This document shows positions 9,501 through 14,979 of a stretch of 14,979 nt of DNA, one piece after another. The notes under the pieces are model-generated. The model saw only the letters and a list, made by a program, of their open reading frames with translations. It was not told the DNA's origin and did not search any database. The first letter of the stretch is position 1, and every line of letters begins with the position of its first letter. The stretch is taken from assembly GCA_030638325.1 (NCBI GenBank), contig DAOWEV010000124.1, positions 1 through 14,979 of the forward strand, read 5' to 3'. The position numbers and the translations under genes are program-made. This stretch comes from Bacteroidales bacterium (GTDB lineage: Bacteria > Bacteroidota > Bacteroidia > Bacteroidales > JAGOPY01).

Positions 9501-10215
9501 ACGGAAAAAGATGCTCAGGGCAAACGGGGTGGCCGGATTGTTTCCTGCCAATTCATTCGGAGATGATGTCATTATTTACAAGAATGAAGATAGAAAAGAA
9601 AAGTTACGCATATTCCATTTTCTGAGAAACGAGGAGGTAAAGGAAAAACATGTTCCGAATCTTTGCCTGGCGGATTTCATTGCTCCTGAAGGAGCTGATT
9701 ATCCTGATTTTATAGGAGGATTTGCCGTGACTGCAGGCATCGGTATAGAAACATGGCTGGATCATTACAGGCAACAAAATGATGATTACAACGGTATCAT
9801 GATCAAGGTACTTGCCGACCGGCTGGCCGAGGCTTTTGCCGAAAAAATACATGAAATGATAAGAACTGAATTGTGGGGTTACGCATCCAATGAAAAGCTG
9901 GATACAGGCAAACTGCTGAAAGAAAAGTACCAGGGCATCCGGCCGGCACCCGGCTATCCGGCCTGCCCCGAACACTCGGAAAAAAAGACCTTGTTCGGCC
10001 TGCTTGATGCCGAACGGCAAACAAATATAAGGCTAACGGAAAACTATGCCATGTATCCCGCTGCCTCCGTGAGCGGCTATTATTTCATGCACCCTTTTTC
10101 CAAATATTTTAAGCTTGGGAAAATTAGCCGGAGACAGGTGGAGGATTATGCCGGGAGGAAAGGAATAAGCCTTGCTGCTGCTGAGAAGCTGCTGGCCCCG
10201 AACCTTAGTTACTGA
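6538..10215 (+). CDS. metH: Cobalamin-dependent methionine synthase
   Basis: A 1225-residue enzyme that transfers a methyl group from 5-methyl-tetrahydrofolate to homocysteine through methylcobalamin, in the cytoplasm. All four MetH modules are present in order. The homocysteine module (about 1-330) has zinc cysteines Cys246, Cys309 and Cys310. The folate-binding module (about 345-620) has INIGERTNVAGSRKF and DVNMDDAMLD. The cobalamin module has the cap motif NTVGDLFGSGRMFLPQVVKS, then DVHDIGKNIV with the cobalt-ligating His758, then GGATTSEIHT. The C-terminal reactivation module that binds S-adenosylmethionine has RPAPGYP starting at Arg1135. Key residues sit within one position of E. coli MetH numbering, and the length nearly equals the E. 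coli enzyme. The ATG at 6538 lacks a Shine-Dalgarno sequence; the two ATGs just upstream (6521, 6525) are out of frame. It lies 206 bp before metF. Confidence 0.98.
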   Translation: MPVKSDIHKELEKRVLILDGAMGTMIQRYRLSEEDFRGERFKNHAVDLKGNNDLLCLTQLDIIREIHEAYLEAGADIIETNTFNGTSISQSDYQLQDLVYEINKAAAEIACEAARKYTRLTPEKPRFVAGAMGPTNRTASMSPDVDHPGFRAATFDDFYKAYYEQAEGLLDGGVDILLVETIFDTLNAKAAMMAIGDLFRKRGEEVPLMISGTITDASGRTLSGQTLDAFLYSVSHMDLLSIGLNCAMGAAALRPFVEELAHKAPFYTSVYPNAGLPNQFGEYDDTPENMTVHLKDFLDHSFVNIIGGCCGTTPEHIRMFAEAAAGIPSRKIPEQKDLLQLSGLEPLLVYPGSNFINIGERTNVAGSRKFARLIREEKYEDALSVARQQVDGGAQILDVNMDDAMLDAREAMQKFLNLLAAEPDIARIPVMIDSSDWNVIEAGLKCIQGKAIVNSISLKDGPEAFKDRALKIRNYGAAVIVMAFDEQGQATTFERKITICRRAYEILTKETGFPARDVIFDPNILTIATGIEEHNNYAVEFLNATRWIRKNLPHARVSGGISNLSFAFRGNNAVREAMHSAFLYYAIQAGMDMGIVNPGMLQVYDDIPEDLLRLVEDVILNRRKDATERLTVFAEAVAGKEQADKIEEKWRSLPVTERLNYAMVKGIVDYIEEDVEEARPLYSKALDLVEGPLMKGMNTVGDLFGSGRMFLPQVVKSARVMKKAVGLLEPYIQEEKEKGQRGENEKKILLATVKGDVHDIGKNIVGVILSCSNYEIIDLGVMVPAEKILETARREKVDVIGLSGLITPSLGEMAHVATELERRNFSIPILIGGATTSEIHTAVKIAPLYGSPVIQVRDASKCPGVLNKLLSVDARDNYLQGIKTHYQSLREKHESGKSRAQYISMEKARANKLNVDWKTVSFVRPSITGNKAFPDFPLEKLREYIDWTFFFHAWKVSGKYPAIFSDPVKGTEAKKLYKDANDMLDEIIRKKMLRANGVAGLFPANSFGDDVIIYKNEDRKEKLRIFHFLRNEEVKEKHVPNLCLADFIAPEGADYPDFIGGFAVTAGIGIETWLDHYRQQNDDYNGIMIKVLADRLAEAFAEKIHEMIRTELWGYASNEKLDTGKLLKEKYQGIRPAPGYPACPEHSEKKTLFGLLDAERQTNIRLTENYAMYPAASVSGYYFMHPFSKYFKLGKISRRQVEDYAGRKGISLAAAEKLLAPNLSY

Positions 10216-10308
10216 TTGTAAATTTTAAGTTATAAATTTTAAATGTTGGGTTATGTACAGTTTTTTGTGTTTCTTCGTGTCCTTGTGGCAGACGAAATGG
10301 TAGGATGG

Positions 10309-10340
10309 TAGGACTGTAAGACTGTAGGACTGTAAGACTA
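10309..10340. repeat. Two tandem copies of a 16-bp repeat
   Basis: TAGGACTGTAAGACTG (10309-10324) is followed directly by a second copy that differs only in its last base (10325-10340). The unit itself contains the word ACTGTA twice over. It is noncoding, in the metH-metF gap. Confidence 0.8.
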
Positions 10341-10409
10341 TAGAACTCTAATTTAAATTAAACGAATAAACAAATAAAGAAGGACTGTAGAACTCTAATT
10401 CAAATTAAA
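10341..10409. repeat. 22-bp direct repeat just upstream of metF
   Basis: Positions 10341-10362 and 10388-10409 match at 21 of 22 bases, beginning TAGAACTCTAATT, with a 25-bp spacer. The second copy ends 12 bp before the metF ATG. The pair could be duplicated regulator sites or a slippage product. No TANNTTTG element was found in this 206-bp gap, so metF may be read from the metH promoter or from a divergent promoter. Confidence 0.75.
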
Positions 10410-10421
10410 ACCCGACATAAA

Positions 10422-11375
10422 ATGCGTGTAGTAGAAGCAATAGAGAAAGCCAATAAAACATTATTCACCTTCGAGATCCTGCCCCCGGAAAAAGGCTATG
10501 ATATTCATTCCATATACCGGACCATAGATCCTTTAATAGAATTTGAACCGGCATTTATTGATGTGACCTATCATCGTGAGGAGATCAAATATAAAGAGTT
10601 GCCGAACGGTTTGCTTGAAAAGAAGATCATCCGCAAGCGTCCCGGAACTGTTGGTATATCTGCTGCAATCAAGTTTAAGTATAAAGTGAATGTTGTTCCG
10701 CATATTATATGCGGAGGCTTTTCCAGGGAAGATACGGAAAACGGCCTGATCGACCTGCATTTTCTGGGGATCAGTAATTTGCTGGCAGTACGGGGTGATA
10801 ACCTGCCGGGAGAAAAAGTTTTCCGGCCTGAAAAAGGAGGACATCATTATACCTTGGACCTGATCCGGCAGATCCGGGATCTGAACAATGGAATATACCT
10901 GGAAGAAGAACTCCAGAATCCGGCCCCTACTAACTTCGCTGCAGGGGTGGCCGGATACCCCGAAAAGCATATTGAAGCGCCTAACATAAAGACAGACATC
11001 AAATACCTGAAGAAAAAGATCAAAGCCGGCGCTGAATATATAGTCACCCAGATGTTTTTTGACAATGCAAAATATTTCGAGTTTGTAAAGATGTGTAACG
11101 AAGCAGGAATACATGTACCCATCATCCCCGGGTTGAAGCCCATATCGACAAAAAGCCAGTTAACATCCCTTCCCCGGACATTTAATATTTCTATTCCCGA
11201 AGAGCTGCAGAGAGAGGTTGAAAAATGCAAGGATAACAAACAGGCACGGCAGGTTGGAGTGGAGTGGGGGATACAGCAATCCAGAGAACTCATCAAATTC
11301 GGCGCTCCCGTAATTCACTACTTTACCATGGGCAGGAGTGATAATATCAGGGCTATTGCGAGGAAAGTGTTTTAA
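10422..11375 (+). CDS. metF: 5,10-methylenetetrahydrofolate reductase
   Basis: A 317-residue FAD-dependent TIM-barrel enzyme that reduces 5,10-methylene- to 5-methyl-tetrahydrofolate, the methyl donor for the MetH encoded just upstream. Visible family motifs are FTFEILPPEKG with the expected catalytic Glu at 18, HIICGGFSRED (94-104), LLAVRGD ending at Asp126 (the folate/flavin-contacting Asp of the family), AGYPEKHIEAPN (177-188), QMFFDNAKYF (210-219) and IIPGLKPI (234-241). The length is typical of bacterial MetF, and the frame is intact from ATG to TAA. The start follows an A/T-rich stretch without a Shine-Dalgarno sequence, as for the other core genes here. Its placement after metH makes a methionine-synthesis pair, although the 206-bp repeat-containing gap means cotranscription is not certain. 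Confidence 0.97.
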   Translation: MRVVEAIEKANKTLFTFEILPPEKGYDIHSIYRTIDPLIEFEPAFIDVTYHREEIKYKELPNGLLEKKIIRKRPGTVGISAAIKFKYKVNVVPHIICGGFSREDTENGLIDLHFLGISNLLAVRGDNLPGEKVFRPEKGGHHYTLDLIRQIRDLNNGIYLEEELQNPAPTNFAAGVAGYPEKHIEAPNIKTDIKYLKKKIKAGAEYIVTQMFFDNAKYFEFVKMCNEAGIHVPIIPGLKPISTKSQLTSLPRTFNISIPEELQREVEKCKDNKQARQVGVEWGIQQSRELIKFGAPVIHYFTMGRSDNIRAIARKVF

Positions 11376-11385
11376 TCATTATGTT

Positions 11386-11398
11386 GCCCTTTCAGGGC
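11386..11398. other. Short perfect hairpin downstream of metF
   Basis: GCCCT (11386-11390) pairs with AGGGC (11394-11398) around a TTC loop, extending by one A-T and one G-T pair. It starts 10 bp after the metF stop, but no T-tract follows on the plus strand, so it is at best a weak terminator. It may instead be a small dispersed palindrome. Confidence 0.4.
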
Positions 11399-11513
11399 GA
11401 CACCAGCCTCACTCTCGTTCACCATCTCAATATTTCGTTGCAGCTGCGCTGGATTCATCACTCCCAGTACATCTCCCCCGAACACCATGATACTGAAAAT
11501 AATCAGGGGAAAA

Positions 11514-11545
11514 CTTGCTTTTCGTATCCAAAAAATGTATATTTG
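11514..11545 (+). promoter_or_regulatory. Bacteroidota-type promoter for the surface-protein locus
   Basis: A -33 TTG (11515-11517) and a full -7 TANNTTTG match, TATATTTG (11538-11545), are separated by 20 bp, the normal spacing for the Bacteroidota primary sigma factor. This is the best-formed promoter in the window. It would give a leader of about 35-40 nt before the ATG at 11588. Confidence 0.65.
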
Positions 11546-11587
11546 TTGTCTTTAAAGCCATTATCTTATTAATTAAATCAAAAAGTC

Positions 11588-12691
11588 ATGAAAAAGTTTA
11601 CAGTTCTTTTGACTGTCACTTTTGCGATGGCGTTTTTCTTAATCACTTCTTTTACCGGTGCCCAGACGATTATTGTTGTGTTGAAACAACCCCCGCCAAA
11701 CCAGTGGCATGTTGAGGATCTGTGGCAATTGACCCTTATAAACACTTCCCAGGAATCTTACAATGTTTACCTGTATGGAACGGTAGAAGAAGCAGGTGCG
11801 GGATTCGTTTTTGAAGGAATAACCGCTTCATTTACATTGGAATCAAATTATTCAGGACCTGTTTACCCGGGCGATCTGGAGCCAGTGGATGTAGGATATG
11901 TAAATAGCGACTATGAGGATATTGTTCAGAAAACCGGTACGCTGCCGGCAGGAACCTACACCATCTGTATATATGTGAAAAATTAAGAAACAGATGAAGA
12001 ATTAGGATATGACTGTATAACCCAGTATATTATGCACCCTTCCCCGCCGGAACTTATTTCTCCAATTGAAGAAACAATAATAGAAGAAGAGCTGCTGGTT
12101 TTTATGTGGATGCCGCCGATGCCAATACTGCCAGGCGATATGATCACTTATAATCTAATCATTATGGAAATCATGGACGGCCAGACAGCAATAGAAGCGA
12201 CGGAAGCCAATCCCGCCTGGTTTGGGGAGACAGGAATCTTTTCAACCTCTTTTCAATTCCCCATTTCCGCAAGGGAGTTTGAGCAGGGTGTAACATACGC
12301 CTGGCAGGTAACAGCAGTAGTAGAAAATAAAAACTGGGTGATTGGAAAGAGTGAGGTATGGTGGTTTACTTATTATAAAGAGCAGCCTGAAGGAAAGCCT
12401 TTGATTATCAAAAACATCTCAGAAGGAGATACCGTGGGAAGTGTGGTAGTGATTGAAGCCGACGTGGGAGAAAGGCCCGATATTGTTGAATGCTCTTTTT
12501 ATGTCAGGTGGGATAAGGAATGGTTACTTATTGCAAAGGATAGCGCATTTGAGGATGAGTGGTGGACTCAAGTAAATACGTATACATGGGTCAAATCAGG
12601 AAATAAAAATGGTGAGCTTAAAGTAGTAGCAAAAACGAAAAAAGGAAAAGTTCTGGAAAGCGAACCAATAAAAATAATCGTTTCAAATTAA
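11588..12691 (+). pseudogene. Secreted Ig/FnIII-like surface protein, copy 1, split by an in-frame TAA
   Basis: A reading frame of 367 sense positions broken once by TAA at 11984-11986. The upstream part encodes 132 residues with a signal peptide (MKK, hydrophobic core, cleavage near TGAQ). The downstream part stays in the same frame and could restart only at the ATG at 12032, giving a 219-residue product with no signal peptide. The paralogue at 12705 has TAT (Tyr) at the matching codon, so this looks like a TAT-to-TAA nonsense change. Domains are an N-terminal beta domain (KQPPPNQWHVEDLWQLTL) ending in LPAGTYTICIYVK, an FnIII-like domain with the hallmark YAWQVTA, and a final Ig-like domain unlike anything in copy 2. 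The architecture resembles modular Bacteroidota exoproteins (TANFOR-like; low certainty). No frameshift is seen after the stop, so the change may be recent or an assembly error. No Shine-Dalgarno precedes the ATG. Confidence 0.75.
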
Positions 12692-13487
12692 AAGGAGGTG
12701 AAAAATGTTTAAAATTAGTAAAATGTCAATTTGGATAATAGTACTTATCCTTTTTAGTGCAGCCGCAAGTGTTAATGCCCAGAAGATTATTGTCGTGCTG
12801 AAACAACCGCCGCCAAACCAGTGGAATGTTGAGGATCTGTGGCAATTAACCCTTACTAACACCACAAACGAAAGTCTGGAAGTGTATTTGTTTGCTGATG
12901 TTGAAGAAACTGACGCAGGAATAATATTTGAAGGAACAAGCGCTTCATTGACATTGGATTCAAATTATTCAGGCCCTGTTAACCTGCGCGATCTGGAGCC
13001 TGTGAATGTGGGATATACTGATCGCGAGTATGAGGAAACAGTTATGAAAACCGGTACCTTGCCAGAAGGAACCTACAAAATCTGTGTATATGTAAAAGAT
13101 TATGAAACAGATGAACAATTGGGATACGACTGTATAACCCAGCATATCATGCCCCCTTCCCCGCCGGAACTTGTTTCTCCTATTGATAAAACAATAATAG
13201 TAGAAGACCTGCCGTTTTTTACATGGATGCCGCCGATGCCAATACTACCAGGCGATATGATCACTTATAATCTGGTCATTATGGAAATCCTGGACGGTCA
13301 GACAGCAATAGAAGCGATGGAAGCTAATCCTACCTGGTTTGAGGAGACAGAAATCTTTTCAACTTCTTTTCAATACCCCATTTCTGCCAGTGAGTTTGAG
13401 CAGGGTGTAACATACGCTTGGCAGGTAACAGCACTATCAGGCGATGGCTTTGTGATTGGGGAAAGTCAAGTATGGAGTTTCACTTAC
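11660..13487 (+). repeat. Tandem duplication: about 710-bp paralogous segments in copies 1 and 2
   Basis: The segment 11660-12373 aligns to 12777-13487 with one net codon difference, near 12325 versus 13440. In the 77 bases that begin ATTATTGT at the start of the mature protein, the copies differ at seven positions. Both signal-peptide regions and both 3' tails are unrelated between copies, so only the two central domains are shared. The intervals could recombine with each other. Confidence 0.85.
12691..12701 (+). promoter_or_regulatory. Perfect extended Shine-Dalgarno sequence for copy 2
   Basis: AAAGGAGGTGA is fully complementary to the usual 3' end of bacterial 16S rRNA and lies 3 nt before the ATG at 12705. 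Its first base is the last base of the copy 1 stop codon (12689-12691). None of the other genes in the window has such a site, and strong Shine-Dalgarno sequences are rare in Bacteroidota. It fixes the copy 2 start. Confidence 0.8.
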
Positions 13488-14979
13488 GGAGCAGCGGCAG
13501 TGGTGTTATATGAAGAACCTTTTCCTATTGAACTTATCTATCCCTTATATGGCGAAGTGATTGATTCCCTTATACCCAGGTTCGAATGGGCAACAATTGA
13601 TACTACCGCCGGGGTTACATTGACATGGAAAGTTACTCCCACAGATACTCTTACAGTTACACCCACAATTACCCCTGAGGTATCTTACAATTTGATAATC
13701 TGGCAGTTGCCTGAAGACCTCGCAGAAATAGTAGTGGAAGGACACACACTCACTGAAGAAGATCTCTCAGAGTTGGAGCCATATTTTGTTAATGAGGAGA
13801 TTGAAGGAACATCTTTCGTTTATAATGATACTATTGATTATCCCTTGGTGCCAGGACCATATGCTTGGAAAGTAGAAATCAGGGAGGGCGGAAGAAGCGG
13901 GTTAGGTGTTTTTTGGTACCACAGTGTCCCAAGGTGTTATTGTCACCGACTAGAATATAAAGGTAAGATATATGCAGAATTATTCGACGCAGGAGGTAAT
14001 CTGATCACCCCAGTGCAGTTTTTACGAAGCCCCAATACTATTCTGCTCCCGCCGGGTCCGATCACCGTTAGAATCACGGGGGCTGACCTGCCTTGTGGCA
14101 CATGTGGGAGTGCTGAGTGCGTACCAGGGAATATTAATTTTAATCCTAACCCTGCCGTTATCAACCCGGGCAATAGGACTTCGACCCTAGATGTGAATGT
14201 CACCTGGGACTGCACTTCCCCTGAGTGTGAAGACGCCTCTTGCGAGTACACCTACAAACTCAAATACAGAAAAGTTGGTTCAAAATGCTATTGCGGCGGT
14301 GTGAATGCCACAGTGACAGTCACCAATGTTAGAGCTAATAATCCTGCAAACCAAGGTACAAGTGCCGCTGCAACGCGCAATTGCCCCCCTGGAGTCAGGG
14401 GCCAAAGTGTACCTCTTGCCGGGAATCTAAGGTGGGACGATGGCGATGTCTTGAGAGTTACGATCAGCGGTATATCCGTCAAATGCTGGTGTGAGCACGG
14501 TAATTGCATCCCCGTTCCAACGGATCGTGCAGACGCTCGTGCAGGCCGCCCCGTCACTATTGATCTCGGCGAAAACGACCCAGAAGCCTCCAATGACAAC
14601 TTCAATCTCACAAGGGTCAGGACTCCAGGCTGGCAACCAGCCGGAGGTTATACGTTCGATGTGCAAATCCGCAACCGTCACGCGCTTGAGGAGAGCATCT
14701 ATCAGTGTTTCACGATAAAGTTCTGGTGCGACAAAGACGACTGCAGACGAGTACTCTGCAGAAAGCGGTTCCGAATTAGGTTTGGAAGAGTTGGTGCAGG
14801 CGGTGTTCCCCCTCCTCCTCTATGTGGTCCAGCTAATCCACTTACACCGGCAGCATGTGGTCCAGCTAATCCACTTACACCGGTAGCATGTGGTCCAGCT
14901 AATCCACTTACACCGGTAGCATGTGGTCCAGCTAATCCACTTACACCGGTAGCATGTGGTCCAGCTAATCCACTTACAC
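12705..14979 (+). CDS. Modular cysteine-rich secreted surface protein, copy 2 (3' end beyond window)
   Basis: An open frame with no stop from the ATG to the window edge (758 codons plus one base). I do not recognise a specific function. Residues 1-25 form a signal peptide ending near VNAQ. Residues about 26-260 match copy 1: a beta domain (KQPPPNQWNVEDLWQLTL, then LPEGTYKICVYVKDYETDE) and an FnIII-like domain with YAWQVTA. A second FnIII-like segment (about 270-410, ending GPYAWKVEIREG) follows. Two cysteine-rich modules come next: 411 to about 525 begins with C411-Y-C413 and has Cys 464, 467, 472, 503, 508 and 513; 528 to about 695 begins with C528-Y-C530 and has Cys 560, 594, 596, 601, 668, 675, 680 and 685. 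A PPPP linker then leads into CGPANPLTP(V/A)A repeats from residue 707. Being exported, the cysteines may form disulfides; metal binding is also possible. A T9SS tail would be expected further on but is not visible. Confidence 0.85.
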   Translation, partial: MFKISKMSIWIIVLILFSAAASVNAQKIIVVLKQPPPNQWNVEDLWQLTLTNTTNESLEVYLFADVEETDAGIIFEGTSASLTLDSNYSGPVNLRDLEPVNVGYTDREYEETVMKTGTLPEGTYKICVYVKDYETDEQLGYDCITQHIMPPSPPELVSPIDKTIIVEDLPFFTWMPPMPILPGDMITYNLVIMEILDGQTAIEAMEANPTWFEETEIFSTSFQYPISASEFEQGVTYAWQVTALSGDGFVIGESQVWSFTYGAAAVVLYEEPFPIELIYPLYGEVIDSLIPRFEWATIDTTAGVTLTWKVTPTDTLTVTPTITPEVSYNLIIWQLPEDLAEIVVEGHTLTEEDLSELEPYFVNEEIEGTSFVYNDTIDYPLVPGPYAWKVEIREGGRSGLGVFWYHSVPRCYCHRLEYKGKIYAELFDAGGNLITPVQFLRSPNTILLPPGPITVRITGADLPCGTCGSAECVPGNINFNPNPAVINPGNRTSTLDVNVTWDCTSPECEDASCEYTYKLKYRKVGSKCYCGGVNATVTVTNVRANNPANQGTSAAATRNCPPGVRGQSVPLAGNLRWDDGDVLRVTISGISVKCWCEHGNCIPVPTDRADARAGRPVTIDLGENDPEASNDNFNLTRVRTPGWQPAGGYTFDVQIRNRHALEESIYQCFTIKFWCDKDDCRRVLCRKRFRIRFGRVGAGGVPPPPLCGPANPLTPAACGPANPLTPVACGPANPLTPVACGPANPLTPVACGPANPLT
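14823..14979 (+). repeat. 33-bp in-frame tandem repeat array (at least 4.8 units)
   Basis: Units start at 14823, 14856, 14889, 14922 and 14955, the last being cut at 25 bases by the window edge. Each encodes 11 residues, CGPANPLTPVA. The visible units are identical except for one C/T change in the first (Ala for the first residue of the Val-Ala pair). Near-perfect identity suggests recent expansion or ongoing homogenisation, so copy number may vary between strains and the true length may be misassembled. Confidence 0.95.

Noticed and set aside
10533..11114. 193-codon minus-strand ORF
   Set aside because: Fully antisense to metF, whose motifs are unmistakable; the translation has no recognisable domain.
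11381..11715. Two short plus-strand ORFs (63 and 66 codons) around the copy 1 promoter
   Set aside because: They overlap the promoter and the start of copy 1 in another frame and show no protein-like features.
11984..11986. Alternative genetic code (TAA read as an amino acid)
   Set aside because: TAA is the natural stop for other genes here, including the DUF4175 gene and metF, so reassignment is not supported.
14823..14979. CRISPR-like repeat spacing
   Set aside because: The 33-bp units are contiguous with no spacers and stay in frame with the long ORF, so this is a coding tandem repeat.

Overview
The window looks like a chromosomal piece from a member of the Bacteroidota. Four things point there: a type IX secretion (T9SS) sorting domain on the secreted aminopeptidase, a DUF4175-family membrane protein of the kind found in that phylum, TANNTTTG-like -7 elements upstream of several genes, and A/T-rich start regions with no Shine-Dalgarno sequence. 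Genus cannot be told from the sequence alone.

Layout. (1) 151-2115, minus strand: a secreted M1-family zinc aminopeptidase with a T9SS C-terminal domain. (2) 2116-2388: a divergent intergenic region with candidate promoters for both flanking genes and a large nested inverted repeat. (3) 2389-6290, plus strand: a 1115-residue DUF4175-type membrane and coiled-coil protein, followed by a small GHKL ATPase of the RsbW/anti-sigma type. (4) 6538-11375, plus strand: metH (cobalamin-dependent methionine synthase, full length, all cofactor motifs present) and metF (methylenetetrahydrofolate reductase). MetF makes the 5-methyl-tetrahydrofolate that MetH uses to methylate homocysteine. The gaps before each gene carry short tandem and direct repeats. 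(5) 11514-14979, plus strand: an accessory-looking surface-protein locus. A well-formed Bacteroidota promoter precedes two tandem paralogues. Copy 1 (11588-12691) is split by an in-frame TAA. Copy 2 (12705 to beyond the window edge) has an uninterrupted frame of at least 758 codons and a perfect Shine-Dalgarno sequence.

The most unusual part is copy 2. It shares about 710 bp of its 5' half with copy 1, then switches to unrelated modules. These are another Ig/FnIII-like segment, two cysteine-rich modules that each begin with a C-Y-C motif, and an array of nearly identical 33-bp units encoding CGPANPLTP(V/A)A. The window ends inside this array, so the protein's C-terminus and any sorting signal are not visible. 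Regions 1-4 look like ordinary core genome; region 5 is where novelty is most likely.
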